A stretch of 64,000 bases of DNA from Charina bottae (GCA_023362775.1 JALMGJ010000015.1:14536001-14600000); one strand, 5' to 3'. Positions 30,701 through 36,150 are shown, numbered from the stretch's first letter. Notes: generated from the letters alone by a model not told the origin. Translations and numbers: made by a program.

Positions 30701-32264
30701 AACTTATCAGCTGGATCAGACCAACTCAGCAGGGCCACGGCCCATGTGATAGGGCAGATAGATAACCTTATGACTAAAATGTTTCAAATCTCAGTCCAAT
30801 CCTTCGCTGGATGATTTTACCTTGGGCCAGTCGCTCTCTCTCAGCCCAACTCACCTCACAGGGTTGTTGTGGAGAAAATAGGAGGAGGAAGCCGTATTAG
30901 GTATGTTCGCCGCCTTGAGTTATTTATAAAAATAATAAAGGCTGGATAATAAATACATACATGGATACATACTTTTTTGTCTTTACAGGAATACTTTTGG
31001 CATAGTCCACAAGGAAACACTCAACAAGGTAATCATCTGTACATGATATGATTGATTTAACAACAGCTCTGCACCAAGATTTCAGTTCCTGATAATAAAC
31101 AGCACAAACCTAAGAAAGACATGTAAATGTTTAATTTTATACAATCTATGTTGTCTTTTTGATAAAAGATAATTGGTATAATACATGTCAGGCAGTGTAA
31201 AAAAGGAGCCAGAGATTCAGCAACATTTTCATGTATTCTCCCACAGGCATTTAAGTCAATTATTTAAATATTGTCTAGCACAGGGCTTTCCAAAGTTTTC
31301 CCGCGGCAACACACCAACCGCCGTTGGTGTGTCGCCGCGGGAAAACCCGGAAGTGCCGCCATTGCGGCAGTGCGCAAAAACCCGGAAGCGCTGCTGCCGC
31401 TTTCAGGTTTTTGCGCGCCGCCGTTGGTGTGTCGCCACGGGAAAACCCGGAAGCGCTGATGATGATCAGTGCTTCCGGGTTGTGTGGTGACACACCAGAC
31501 TGTGTGTGGCGACACACTTTTGTGTCGCGACACAGAGTTTGGAAAGCTCTGGTCTAGCATATGGATTTTGCAGTAGTTATGCCCTTCTATTTCCATGCTT
31601 TCTGTTCAAGATTAAAAAACAATACAATGTATTTTCCACTGCCATGAAAAAAAACCTTATATCCTAATATTAACAAGTACAACATACTAATATTCTCTCC
31701 CCCCACCCACAAGCATCAGAGAAACTTCCTCAGCCCATATCTCACCACCCCACCAAACCATTGCTATGGCCAAGGATTCCAGAATTTGTTGTTCAATAAT
31801 ATTTATTGTATTACAAGTACACTGCATATAAGCAATTTTGGGAGGACTGTTATCTTGAAAGATATAAACAACTGCAAGGAAGGAAGGAAGGAAGACTCTA
31901 AGACAAAGCTTCATTTTTCTCCCAGATATACCCAAACAAATCAGATTGAGAAAATCACCTGTCCCTCTTCTAATGCAGATGGCTTGACTTCGTCCACCCT
32001 TTGATATTCGTTATAGAACAGATTCATTTCAGTTTGAAGTGTTTTATATTCCATTTCATTGTCTACAAATTTTCCACCTCCTTTTATGCAGACCCAAAAG
32101 CAACCGGGATTTTCAATCTAATAAGTATGATAAAACCCATATTAAAACATGCTCAAATAGTCCCAAATGAATGCACCAGGTATTTAATATACTAAAAGTT
32201 AATCACAATACCTTCAGTATAAAGACTTCAATCATTTTCTTTCTCCGATGATTTTTTCATCTAG
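1696..32264 (-). CDS. TDRD12: TDRD12, Tudor domain-containing helicase-like protein (gene span, 26 coding exons)
   Basis: TDRD12 (ECAT8) is a germline protein needed for secondary piRNA biogenesis, acting in cytoplasmic granules with Tudor and PIWI proteins. Translating the minus strand gives 26 exons with consensus splice sites; their phases chain except between exons 14 and 15, where a 3n+1 nt exon seems missing. They encode about 1,116 residues; human TDRD12 is about 1,180. Order: N-terminal Tudor (about residues 60-150), a divergent helicase core (about 385-730) with motif II DEVD but no Walker A GKT, a CCCH zinc finger spanning exons 20-21 (C-x8-C-x5-C-x3-H), a second Tudor (about 835-930) and a charged tail. 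The 3' end is not resolved and may run off the left edge. Family assignment is from remembered similarity across most exons; exon ends are read from splice consensus only. Confidence 0.93.
2249..2831. mobile_element. Composite hAT-type MITE (GCTTTCCAAA family), 583 bp
   Basis: Starts CAGAGCTTTCCAAA and ends TTTGGAAAGCTCTG, flanked by perfect 8-bp duplications CCATAGAC (2241-2248 and 2832-2839), the signature of hAT transposition. The left part carries about five tandem units of roughly 55-60 bp (motif GGCACAAGGCAGGCA). At about 2617 a second left end, CAGGGCTTTCCAAAG, begins internally, so the unit looks like one and a half elements fused, yet has one pair of target duplications. Confidence 0.9.
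2832..4372. other. TDRD12 intron 25 side, no gene recognised
   Basis: No coding exon is recognised between the composite MITE and exon 25. A (TG)n run of about 30 bases lies at 3734-3763. Confidence 0.5.
4373..4542 (-). CDS. TDRD12: TDRD12 exon 25
   Basis: 170 nt, acceptor TTCTAG, donor GTAAGA. Reads [20 protein letters not shown], then [20 protein letters not shown]. This matches the segment after the second Tudor domain in TDRD12. If the donor is not used, the frame meets TAA one codon later, which would give a shorter isoform ending ...DLPAL. Confidence 0.88.
4984..5076 (-). CDS. TDRD12: TDRD12 exon 24
   Basis: 93 nt, in phase 0 at both ends. Encodes [20 protein letters not shown] followed by [11 protein letters not shown], close to the corresponding mammalian segment. 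Acceptor TTAG, donor GTATGT. Confidence 0.9.
5801..6011 (-). CDS. TDRD12: TDRD12 exon 23 (second Tudor domain)
   Basis: 211 nt. Encodes the core of the C-terminal Tudor domain: [14 protein letters not shown], then [15 protein letters not shown], strongly conserved with mammalian TDRD12. Tudor domains of this type bind symmetrically dimethylated arginine tails of PIWI proteins in related family members; binding by this one is inferred. Acceptor AAAG, donor GTAAGT. Confidence 0.93.
6484..7215 (+). mobile_element. tRNA-derived SINE with six tandem 102-bp modules
   Basis: The head has a pol III-like A box (TGGTTAAGGTGCTGAGCT) and a B-box-like GAGTTCTAGTCCC. The GAGTTCTAGT motif recurs at 6529, 6631, 6733, 6835, 6937 and 7037: five spacings of 102, 102, 102, 102 and 100 bp. 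The tail is shared with single-module copies elsewhere (CTCACCTCACAGGGTTGTTG, then CGCCTTGAGTTATTTATAAA). Because 102 is a multiple of three, long spurious ORFs appear on both strands. Confidence 0.88.
7473..7660 (-). CDS. TDRD12: TDRD12 exon 22 (start of second Tudor domain)
   Basis: 188 nt, acceptor TTTCAG, donor GTAGGA. Encodes [20 protein letters not shown], the opening strands of the C-terminal extended Tudor domain, then a helix-rich stretch ending LREENYFH. It joins in phase to exons 21 and 23. Confidence 0.92.
8421..8881. mobile_element. Solo LTR of an LTR retroelement, 461 bp
   Basis: Begins TGTTGGGG and ends TTAACA (TG...CA ends with a short inverted repeat). It is flanked by the 5-bp duplication GGCAG at 8416-8420 and 8882-8886. 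A TATA-like CTATAAAAGC lies at 8641, suggesting plus-strand LTR orientation. No internal gag/pol sequence adjoins it, as expected after recombination between two LTRs. The 5-bp duplication suits a gypsy-type or retroviral-type element; I cannot say which. Confidence 0.72.
8887..9457. other. TDRD12 intron, no gene recognised
   Basis: Only a short (ATT)n patch near 9240-9258 stands out. Confidence 0.5.
9458..9641. mobile_element. hAT-type MITE (GCTTTCCAAA family), 184 bp
   Basis: Ends CAGGGCTTTCCAAA and TTTGGAAAGCTCTG; flanking octamers TCCTAGAG and TCCTAGAT match at 7 of 8. The GC-rich interior has repeated AACCCGGAAG motifs and inverted CGACACAC blocks. Confidence 0.9.
9877..9976 (-). CDS. 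TDRD12: TDRD12 exon 21 (second half of CCCH finger)
   Basis: 100 nt, acceptor CCACAG, donor GTGAGT. Encodes [20 protein letters not shown]. Its Cys and His complete the C-x8-C-x5-C-x3-H zinc finger begun in exon 20. Confidence 0.92.
10677..10897 (-). CDS. TDRD12: TDRD12 exon 20 (helicase C-terminal lobe into CCCH finger)
   Basis: 221 nt. Encodes [20 protein letters not shown] and later [13 protein letters not shown], the first two cysteines of the CCCH finger. Strong similarity to mammalian TDRD12. Donor GTAAGG. Confidence 0.93.
11063..11468. mobile_element. Tigger/pogo-like MITE, 406 bp
   Basis: Terminal inverted repeats CAGGCAGTCCTTACTTAACG and ...GCGAGGACTACCTG, flanked by TA duplications (11061-11062 and 11469-11470). 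The interior is AT/GT-rich with repeats of CGTTAAGTGA. Assignment to Tigger/pogo rests on the TA duplication and the CAG...CTG ends. Confidence 0.8.
11681..11820 (-). CDS. TDRD12: TDRD12 exon 19 (helicase C-terminal lobe)
   Basis: 140 nt. Encodes [20 protein letters not shown] then [17 protein letters not shown], matching the helicase-C-like segment. The donor reads GTCTGG, weaker than its neighbours, but the phase joins exon 20 correctly (SVEK to ISSLGKEQG). Confidence 0.92.
12165..12340 (-). pseudogene. Fragment of Tc1-type transposase (N-terminal helix-turn-helix)
   Basis: The minus strand reads [20 protein letters not shown] then [19 protein letters not shown]. This is the paired-like helix-turn-helix region typical of Tc1-family transposases. 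The catalytic DDE part is absent, and a BovB insertion cuts the upstream side. Non-functional. Confidence 0.8.
12361..14889 (-). CDS. BovB ORF, downstream part: endonuclease remainder and reverse transcriptase
   Basis: An 843-codon open stretch downstream of the in-frame stop at 14917-14919; its first codon at 14889 is GTG, not ATG, so it is the continuation of the upstream frame rather than an independent gene. Endonuclease motifs GDWNAKVG and SDHELL come first. The reverse transcriptase follows, with [36 protein letters not shown] and the catalytic [10 protein letters not shown] (YADD box). The C-terminus has a conserved [10 protein letters not shown] segment. Closely resembles ruminant/squamate BovB proteins as I remember them. 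No frameshift is seen. Confidence 0.95.
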   Translation of the reverse strand: MIQIYAPTTDAEEAEVDQFYEDLQHLLDNTPKRDVIFITGDWNAKVGSQTTPGITGKHGLGEQNEAGHRLIEFCQDNSMCITNTLFQQPKRRLYTWTSPDGRHRNQIDYILCSQRWRTSIQSVKTRPGADCSSDHELLIAKFRIGLKRIGKTHRSVRYELTNIPKEYAVEVKNRFKGLDLVDRVPEELWTEVRNIVQEAATKNVPKKKKTKKARWLSAETLEVAQERRKAKGNSDRGRYAQLNAKFQRLARRDKELFLNKQCAEVEEDNRIGRTRELFQKIRNIGGKFQAKMGMIKNKDGKDLTEAEEIKKRWQEYTEDLYRKDNNIGDRFDGVVSELEPDILKSEVEWALRSIANNKAAGDDGIPAELFKILEDDAVKVMHAICQQIWKTQEWPSDWKKSTYIPIPKKGSTKECSNYRTVALISHASKVMLKILQGRLQQFMERELPDVQAGFRKGRGTRDQIANIRWIMEKAREFQKNIYFCFIDYSKAFDCVDHNKLWQVLGGMGIPSHLVCLLRNLYNDQVATVRTEHGTTDWFKIGKGVRQGCILSPYLFNLYAEHIMRHAGLEESKAGVKIAGRNINNLRYADDTTLMAESEEELRSLMTKVKEESAKAGLQLNLKKTKIMATSLIDDWQIEGEKVEAVTDFVFLGAKITADADCSQEIRRRLLLGRRAMANLDKIVKSRDITLTTKVRIVKAMVFPVVTYGCESWTIRKAEQRKIDAFELWCWRKILRVPWTARRSNQSILQEIKPDCSLEGMILKAKLKYFGHIMRRQDTLEKKLMLGKVEGKRNRGRPRARWMDGILEVTDSTIGELGMVTADRKLWRGLVHEVTKSRKRLNE
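14917..15390 (-). CDS. BovB ORF, upstream part: N-terminus and start of AP endonuclease
   Basis: 158 codons including the stop, in the same frame as the downstream part. Begins ATG GAT at 15390 and includes [19 protein letters not shown] and [14 protein letters not shown], the first APE-type endonuclease strands and the catalytic glutamate region. It ends at TGA (14917-14919), where related BovB copies I remember carry arginine; CGA to TGA is the expected CpG decay. Without that one change the element would read through about 1,010 codons. Confidence 0.93.
   Translation of the reverse strand: MDQYNQRYVGIPSEDGTPRSEDGQNATGEEQRIRSTSPRCDDAASSKPKGRLAADGAGERRIRCSKDQHTIGTWNVRSMSQGKLDVVIGEMSRLNIDILGVSELKWTGMGHFTSDDHQIYYCGQEDHRRNGVAFIINNKVAKAVLGYNPKNDRMISI
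15572..15585. repeat. Target site duplication of the BovB insertion (right copy)
   Basis: TTCTCATGACTGAT, identical to 12341-12354. It belongs to the interrupted Tc1 element. Confidence 0.95.
16023..16349. other. TDRD12 intron, short inverted repeat
   Basis: CTATTATTCCATCT at 16066-16079 pairs with AGATGGAATAATAG at 16101-16114, giving a 14-bp stem. Nothing else recognised. Confidence 0.55.
16350..16467 (-). CDS. TDRD12: TDRD12 exon 18
   Basis: 118 nt, acceptor ATCAG, donor GTAAGT. Encodes [20 protein letters not shown] then [16 protein letters not shown], matching the second helicase lobe region of TDRD12. Joins exon 19 in phase across the large transposon-filled intron. Confidence 0.9.
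17137..17265 (-). CDS. TDRD12: TDRD12 exon 17
   Basis: 129 nt, phase 0 at both ends. Encodes [20 protein letters not shown] then [18 protein letters not shown]. The LVFTSSV segment corresponds to the strand of the helicase C-terminal lobe near motif IV. Confidence 0.92.
17648..17839 (-). CDS. TDRD12: TDRD12 exon 16
   Basis: 192 nt, phase 0. Encodes [20 protein letters not shown] and [19 protein letters not shown], highly conserved with mammals. The VAVG segment sits where DEAD helicases have motif III (SAT), which is not conserved here. Confidence 0.94.
18188..18315 (-). CDS. TDRD12: TDRD12 exon 15 (helicase motif II)
   Basis: 128 nt. Needs one base from the previous exon to read [20 protein letters not shown] then [19 protein letters not shown] is the Walker B/motif II position. 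Exon 14 ends in phase 0, so a short exon of 3n+1 nt is probably missing between 18316 and 20230; I could not locate it. Confidence 0.9.
18711..19506. mobile_element. Tigger-like MITE with GC-rich core, 796 bp
   Basis: Ends CAGGCAGTCCTCGAGTTA and ...CTCAAGGACTACCTG, TA on both sides (18709-18710, 19507-19508). The core (about 18850-19380) is GC-rich and shares segments with the copy at 20669, such as CTTCAACTCCCCCCA-type blocks. ORFs here are spurious. Confidence 0.82.
20055..20115 (+). mobile_element. L2/CR1-like LINE 3' tail fragment
   Basis: Reads ACCGCCCTGAGTTCTCCTTG through GATGGGCGGTAATATAAAT to an AATAAATA tail, the same 3' end as the copies at 37360 and 38395. Confidence 0.65.
20231..20368 (-). 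CDS. TDRD12: TDRD12 exon 14
   Basis: 138 nt, phase 0 at both ends. Encodes [20 protein letters not shown], the position of helicase motif Ia in a degenerate form, then [20 protein letters not shown]. Donor GTAAGA. Confidence 0.92.
20669..21412. mobile_element. Tigger-like MITE with GC-rich core, 744 bp
   Basis: Left end TAGGTAGTCCTCAGTTAACG (expected C read as T) and right end ...AACTGAAGACTACCTG with TA flanks. The GC-rich interior is related to the copy at 18711. Overlapping ORFs on both strands have no recognisable product. Confidence 0.78.
21830..21848. repeat. (CA)n microsatellite
   Basis: About nine CA units in a TDRD12 intron. Confidence 0.9.
21966..22148 (-). CDS. TDRD12: TDRD12 exon 13 (Q-motif/motif I region of helicase)
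   Basis: 183 nt, phase 0. Encodes [20 protein letters not shown] then [19 protein letters not shown]. In DEAD-box helicases the sequence after the Q motif carries Walker A (GxGKT); here that place reads [13 protein letters not shown] with no GKT, as in mammalian TDRD12, so ATP binding is doubtful. Confidence 0.93.
22526..22630 (-). CDS. TDRD12: TDRD12 exon 12
   Basis: 105 nt, phase 0. Encodes [20 protein letters not shown] then [10 protein letters not shown], matching the segment before the helicase core. Acceptor TTTTAG, donor GTAATA. Confidence 0.88.
22883..22940 (-). CDS. TDRD12: TDRD12 exon 11
   Basis: 58 nt. With the AA from exon 10 it reads [20 protein letters not shown]; the [11 protein letters not shown] block is conserved in mammals. 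Confidence 0.9.
24016..24087 (-). CDS. TDRD12: TDRD12 exon 10
   Basis: 72 nt, acceptor TTTTAG, donor GTAAGC. Encodes [20 protein letters not shown]. The linker between Tudor and helicase parts is poorly conserved, so support comes mainly from splice sites and phase. Confidence 0.78.
24537..24847 (-). mobile_element. Sauria SINE
   Basis: Minus-strand copy with the full structure: tRNA-like head (GTGGTGGCTCAGCAGGTAAG, B box GGTTCGAATCCCTAG), body, and the tail ending AACCTTTACCTTTT shared with BovB-mobilised SINEs. Flanked by AATAGGCCT at about 24526 and 24848. Confidence 0.93.
24908..24981 (-). CDS. TDRD12: TDRD12 exon 9
   Basis: 74 nt, acceptor TTTAG, donor GTATAT. Encodes [20 protein letters not shown] then MQTVR. 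GITI matches a short conserved block in the mammalian linker. Confidence 0.82.
25760..25842 (-). CDS. TDRD12: TDRD12 exon 8
   Basis: 83 nt, acceptor TTTTAG, donor GTAAGT. In phase with exons 7 and 9: [20 protein letters not shown] then NLHNTEES. Low-complexity acidic linker; family support is from phase and position. Confidence 0.75.
26009..26208. mobile_element. hAT-type MITE (GCTTTCCAAA family), 200 bp
   Basis: Ends CAGAGCTTTCCAAA and TTTGGAAAGCTCCG with perfect flanking ATATAGTA (26001-26008, 26209-26216). Same subfamily as 42979 and the left part of 2249. It interrupts an older repeat (GTGACTCTGGGTGGCTTACC on the left, a GGGGGAAGAGTGTTCCATAG stretch on the right). Confidence 0.93.
26217..26440 (+). 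mobile_element. Old LINE-like repeat interrupted by the hAT MITE
   Basis: The stretch with GGGCCAATCTAATCTCAGGG and GGGGAAGAGTGTTCCATAGG resembles a common squamate L2/CR1-type repeat. Left part probably lies at 25935-26000. Family assignment is tentative. Confidence 0.4.
26905..27165 (+). mobile_element. L2/CR1-like LINE 3' fragment
   Basis: Reads GTGCCTGCCCTCTGGAACGA ... AGACCTGGCTCTTCACCCAG ... GTGAGCCGCCTAGAGTCATT ... ACAAGTTTAATAAATTATGA. This is the degraded C-terminal and 3'UTR end seen in squamate L2/CR1-like LINEs. Confidence 0.7.
27799..27976 (-). CDS. TDRD12: TDRD12 exon 7
   Basis: 178 nt, acceptor TCACAG, donor GTAAGT. Begins [20 protein letters not shown], strongly conserved with mammals, then contains a 7-residue tandem duplication ([14 protein letters not shown]) encoded by two identical 21-bp units (27884-27904 and 27905-27925). 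Confidence 0.92.
28347..28516. mobile_element. hAT-type MITE (GCTTTCCAAA family), right end lost
   Basis: Begins CAGTGCTTTCCAAACTGTG and has the GC-rich interior (AAACCCGGAAGTGTTGATGG and its inverted partner) but no closing TTTGGAAAGC end or target duplication. The right limit is approximate. Confidence 0.75.
28647..28732 (-). CDS. TDRD12: TDRD12 exon 6
   Basis: 86 nt. Encodes [20 protein letters not shown] then YVTRRGEK, matching the end of the N-terminal Tudor region. Acceptor CATAG, donor GTAAAT. Confidence 0.93.
29699..29736. repeat. Short perfect hairpin in TDRD12 intron
   Basis: TTTTTTTGGATGAG (29699-29712) pairs with CTCATCCAAAAAAA (29723-29736) around a 10-base loop. It follows a poly-T run. 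Confidence 0.7.
30014..30069 (-). CDS. TDRD12: TDRD12 exon 5
   Basis: 56 nt. With flanking phases it reads [20 protein letters not shown], conserved in mammalian TDRD12. Acceptor TTCTAG, donor GTAAGA. Confidence 0.92.
30289..30408 (-). CDS. TDRD12: TDRD12 exon 4 (N-terminal Tudor)
   Basis: 120 nt. Encodes [20 protein letters not shown] then [17 protein letters not shown], the SNc-like/Tudor continuation. Acceptor TTTCAG, donor GTAAGT. Confidence 0.93.
30800..30955 (+). mobile_element. 3' half of the tRNA-derived SINE seen at 6484
   Basis: Contains ACCTTGGGCCAGTCGCTCTC, CTCACCTCACAGGGTTGTTG and CGCCTTGAGTTATTTATAAA. The head is poorly kept (GGATGATTTTACC) and there is no 102-bp expansion. 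Confidence 0.8.
30973..31109 (-). CDS. TDRD12: TDRD12 exon 3 (N-terminal Tudor core)
   Basis: 137 nt. Encodes [20 protein letters not shown] then [20 protein letters not shown]: Tudor strands with W and Y at aromatic-cage positions. Acceptor CTTAG, donor GTATGT. Confidence 0.94.
31281..31551. mobile_element. hAT-type MITE (GCTTTCCAAA family), 271 bp
   Basis: Ends CAGGGCTTTCCAAA and TTTGGAAAGCTCTG with perfect flanking GTCTAGCA (31273-31280, 31552-31559). The interior holds four AACCCGGAAG-type units, some inverted. Confidence 0.95.
31959..32117 (-). CDS. TDRD12: TDRD12 exon 2
   Basis: 159 nt, phase 0. Encodes [20 protein letters not shown] then [20 protein letters not shown], the conserved N-terminus. 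Acceptor ATTAG, donor GTGATT. Confidence 0.93.
32212..32264 (-). CDS. TDRD12: TDRD12 exon 1 with start codon
   Basis: The ATG at 32235 gives MIEVFILK and joins exon 2 as [17 protein letters not shown], the same layout as the mammalian N-terminus, which settles the start. The exon likely begins at 32264 after a CCTTAG acceptor, so transcription starts further upstream. An upstream ATG at 32260 opens a 10-codon frame whose TGA (ending 32228) overlaps the first codons of the main frame. Confidence 0.88.
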
Positions 32265-32949
32265 CTAAGGAGAATTGCAAGCTTTATCTGCACCTCTGAA
32301 AATGCAACAGATCATCAAATCTGAAACTGCTTTCACAAAATGAAAATATTCCTGAAGTAATTTTGAAGCTGAAATAACTAGGCCACAATTCAGAAAGTCT
32401 GACAATTTTAGAAATTGCACACGTAAGATTTCAATACAACTTGAGAAAGTTACCACAAAATAGATTAACAGAACAATTTCAACAGTTCTGTTATCAATCA
32501 GTTCTGCTGAAAGGGTCCTGCAAGTCTAAAAAGCTTACTCTTAGTATTTGATACAAACTCAAACAGGGCACCTGCAGTTCTCGATACCATAAAAGGAATA
32601 AGCCACTAAACACAGCGGCTTCATTCATACCTCGTTCTAAGCCAAACCCAAACAAGCCACATTATGACTTAACTAATAAACCAGGCCATTTTGATCTGTG
32701 AGCCATGATTTACAGCTTAGTGTGAAATCACAAGCAAATTGTGATTTATTCTGCAAGACATAGTTAAGAGCATATATGAGAACTGCCAGTAGGATTTATT
32801 TCTGGATGTCTATGGACAGAGCTGCAACATAAATTGTAAATCTGTTTTACCTTTATCCTAGAAAGCAACGCATGCCCCCCCCAATTCTCTGTAAAAACAC
32901 TTGCCAGAAAATCCAGGCCCACCCAATTTGCACTACTGTTCAGCTAGAC

Positions 32950-33209
32950 CAGAGCTTTCCAAACTCTGTGTCGCGACACAAAAGTGTGTCACCACACATT
33001 CTGGTGTGTCGCCACACAACCCGGAAGCGCTGATCATCATCAGCGCTTCCGGGTTTTCCCGCGGCGACACACCAACGGCGGTGTGTAAAAACTGAAAGCG
33101 GCAGCAGCGCTTCCGGGTTTTTGCACACTGCTGCAACAGCGGCACTTCTGGGTTTTCCCACGGCAACGGCAGTTGGTGTGTCGCTGCGGGAAAACTTTGG
33201 AAAGCCCTG
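32950..33209. mobile_element. hAT-type MITE (GCTTTCCAAA family), 260 bp
   Basis: Ends CAGAGCTTTCCAAA and TTTGGAAAGCCCTG; flanks AGCTAGAC and AGCTAGGC match at 7 of 8. It is close to a reverse complement of the 31281 copy in its interior. Confidence 0.93.
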
Positions 33210-33396
33210 AGCTAGGCCTTCCAACTGCTTCTCCCCCCAGAATACAGAAACACAGTTGTTCCCTGAAGCATTTGTAAAACAACCAGATTTTTAGACTGCT
33301 TTTCTTCTTTCCAAGGAACTTAGTTTCCCTATTTCACTTCCAGCTCTTCAGCACTAGTGGGACTGAAGCGCTAACCAGAATTGGGCCTGGTGAAAT

Positions 33397-33545
33397 CTCC
33401 AGGGAATCCAGAGCAGGTGGCTAGTTGGGAAATAAATATTAAAAGTGAAATGAAATTAAAATAAAACAAAGGAGCCCAGGAAATCCAGAGCAGGCGGCTA
33501 GTTGGGAAATCAATAAAAATTAAAATTAAAATAAAGGAGCCCATT
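33397..33545. repeat. Two-copy tandem repeat of about 75 bp
   Basis: The block AATCCAGAGCAGGTGGCTAG through AAGGAGCCCA occurs twice in tandem, second copy starting at about 33482. Confidence 0.75.
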
Positions 33546-33600
33546 CTAGAAAGCAAGAATGGTAAGGTGCTTCCCTCCCCTATTGAGCAGCTTCCAAATG

Positions 33601-33791
33601 TTGTTTGTTGTTTTTTCTTTCAGTCGCTTTGGACTCTTTGTGACTTCATGGACCAGCCCACGCCAGAGCTTCCTGTGGCCGTCACCATCCCCAGCACCCC
33701 CATGGTTGAGTCTGTCACCTCCAGAATATCATCCATCCATCTTGCCCTTGGTCGGCCCCTCTTCCTTTTGCCTTCCACTTTCCCTAGCATT
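33601..33791 (-). mobile_element. BovB LINE 3' fragment, 5'-truncated
   Basis: Nearly identical to the last 190 bases of the BovB at 12355. The minus strand encodes [20 protein letters not shown] and the terminal CACGAAGAGTC-like 3'UTR. A normal 5'-truncated insertion. Confidence 0.92.
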
Positions 33792-34250
33792 TGGAAAGCG
33801 GAGGGACGGAATTGGGAAGCGGGCACGCTGGTTCGTGGGGAAGAGAGCTGGAGGAGCTGAGCGACGTTAGTGAAATGACCTGAGCCCGCGCTGTCTTGGG
33901 GAGTATGGAGGGAAGATGAAGGGGGGAAGAAGCCTTGGGAGTATAGAGGGAAGGCCTGGGGGCTGCCACTTGCCGGCGGGGCGGGGGAGCAGGGCGGGTT
34001 CCAGTTAGTATGCCTGGGGTGGCTGATGCTTATTGGGAGCGTGGAAGCGTCTCGAGGCTTCTCACAACTGGAAAAAGCAAAGGCAGCCGCCCCGATAGGA
34101 TTGCTGGGGGGCGCGACTGTGAAGGGCACCGAGGCTGGCATTCCGGCGAAGTTGGCGAGGCAGGGGCTGAATCTATTCGATTCAGCAGAAGGTTCAGCAG
34201 AGCCCTGCAGCCAAATGTTACTAAGTAAAAAAAAAAAGTAAATACCACCA
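33792..34250. other. GC-rich unassigned segment ending in an A-run
   Basis: CpG-containing unique sequence with plus-strand reading frames that lack recognisable domains, ending AAGTAAAAAAAAAAAG. It could be a processed transcript copy or an alternative TDRD12 promoter region. Nothing further can be supported. Confidence 0.35.
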
Positions 34251-34379
34251 AGCCAGGAAAACTGGGCTTTAGGAGTCCCGTTCACTTTTTAAAACATCCT
34301 TTTAATACGATGGAGGTGGTTTTTAAAATAATCCTTTGCCTGAGAACCTCGCTGCGCTGAAGAGCAACACAGAGTAAAA

Positions 34380-34800
34380 GTTGCTGCTGTTGTTATCGCC
34401 CCCCCCAGCAAGGGCAACCTGGACCCACCTCAGTCCAAGGGCGACCCTGGCTTTTAACCTAAGGGGATCCCCCTCGGTTGGGGGGGGGAGGGCTTACCGG
34501 GAAGCAACGGGCCAAAGCCAGAGGCCTCCCCTCCCACCACCCTTCCCACCGCGGCTTCCTCGCGACCCCCTCGGCTCCCTTTCCTCACGCACGAGACTCC
34601 CGCCAAAAGCACCGTTCAACCCCACCCCGCGGATGCTCACCGCGCTCTCGGCTCTGACACAACCTGACGCACGCACGCTCCCTCTCCTCAGACACGGGGC
34701 CGCGGCGACTACGCATGCGCCAGCCTCTCCACCCACCCAGCGTTCGGTTTTCGCTGATGCCGAGAGCATTTGCACAGCGCGGGAAGCCTTGACGTGGCTG
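34380..34800 (-). promoter_or_regulatory. TDRD12: CpG-rich probable TDRD12 promoter with candidate non-coding first exon
   Basis: GC- and CpG-rich block upstream of TDRD12. On the minus strand GCCGAGAGCGCG is followed by a GTGAGC donor (exon end 34641), a good non-coding exon 1 to splice to the acceptor at 32265. A palindromic GCGCATGCGT at 34711-34720 matches the NRF1 motif, common in housekeeping and germline CpG promoters. Transcription start is inferred. Confidence 0.6.
34711..34720. promoter_or_regulatory. NRF1-type motif
   Basis: ACGCATGCGC, the NRF1 consensus core, about 70 bases upstream of the candidate TDRD12 first-exon donor. Confidence 0.55.
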
Positions 34801-35861
34801 AGCCACGTTTTATAGAATAAGGCACCCCCAGCAGCTTTTCTCAGTTGACTTCTTTGTTTCCACGCACTGCTAATCAGAGCCTGGGTTTGCATGCAGATAA
34901 GGCCCTTGTTGACTGAATGAGACACAATTGGGTTTTGCACAACATAAACCATGGTTTGTAAATGGCAGCCTGCAAAAGTGCAAGCAAGGAACCTGTTGTA
35001 GCTAATGGTTTGTGTGGCCCAGGTTGGAAAGTGACCAGTTTTGCTTATTAAGTCATGGTTCCTTTTAACTGTACTTTACTAAATACAGTAAGATTGGCTA
35101 GGTTTGCATCTAATGCTAAGCTATCAATGATAATTTTTTAAGTAGAAGAGCTGGGTCCATATAACACAATAAACCATAAGCCCTTTATGGTTTAGCCTGC
35201 TGTAAACCAGTCCATGCAATTATGAGTAACTCGCAGGTCCCTTGCTCATGTTTGTGTTTGCAGATATGTAGCTCCATTGATACTTATTTAAAGGATTGTA
35301 TACCATAGGTTTAATCTCTCCATGAACACAACTTTTTTTAAAAATGTAGCTTCGATCCACGTCACACGTGGACTGTGCATCTAGATACGGATGAGGTTAG
35401 CTGTGTTCACAGAAGACATTTAAGCAGGTCAGCTAAATCCCAGTGATTGCATTGGCCCATGTTAACCATGGTTAGTTCTTTTTTACCTTGGCTCGTTTTT
35501 TGTGTCTCAGCAAGTTGCACAAACCAGACCTTTTGGTTAGTCTATGATTTGGTTAGTCTATGACTGAGCGAATTATATAAATGGGCTAACCCCAAAACAA
35601 AGTCAAATCTGTTGCAAAAACATACCCTTTGGTTGTGTTTTCACAACACGATTAACCCAATCAAGTACAAACCTAAGATGCTGGCTTGGGTTTTTTTGTG
35701 GCTTAGTGTGATGTGGAACCCTAACCCACCTGTTTAGTTTTCAGTGTCCTGAGCAAACTGGGGAAATGATTAATGCAATAACCAGGTTGAGCATTTTATC
35801 GGTGCAATGGTTGTGCTTCCCTTTGCTATAGAGGCATTTTAGCCTGAACGTCTCCTCCTCT
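34801..35861. other. Intergenic, nothing recognised
   Basis: Between the TDRD12 promoter and the MITE at 35870. AT-rich, with TGGTTTGTA- and TTAACC-like words scattered, but no gene or repeat I can name. Confidence 0.5.
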
Positions 35862-35869
35862 CTATGCAC

Positions 35870-36150
35870 CAGAGCATTCCGAACTGTGTGTCGTGACACA
35901 AAAGTGTGTCGCCACACACAGCGTAGTGGGTCGCCACACTACCCGGAAGCGGCGGCGCGCGCGTGCACGGCGGCAGCAGCAGCTGCGCGGGATCAGTGCT
36001 TCCGCGTTTTAGCGGAGGCTGCCGCCGCCGCCGCCATGCACGCGCGTGCCACCGCACGCCCCCCTGCGCTGCTGCCGTGCGCGCGCGCGCCACCGCCGCA
36101 CTGCCGCCGCCACTGGTGTGTCGCCAGCGGTAGCACTTTGGAAAGCCCTG
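35870..36150. mobile_element. hAT-type MITE (GCTTTCCAAA family), 281 bp
   Basis: Left end CAGAGCATTCCGAACTGTG, right end TTTGGAAAGCCCTG; perfect flanking CTATGCAC (35862-35869, 36151-36158). The interior is extremely GC-rich (GCCGCCGCC runs). Confidence 0.95.

Noticed and set aside
34026..34241. 71-codon plus-strand ORF ending in an A-run
   Set aside because: It looks protein-like, but no family, promoter or splice evidence supports it; listed only as an unassigned segment.
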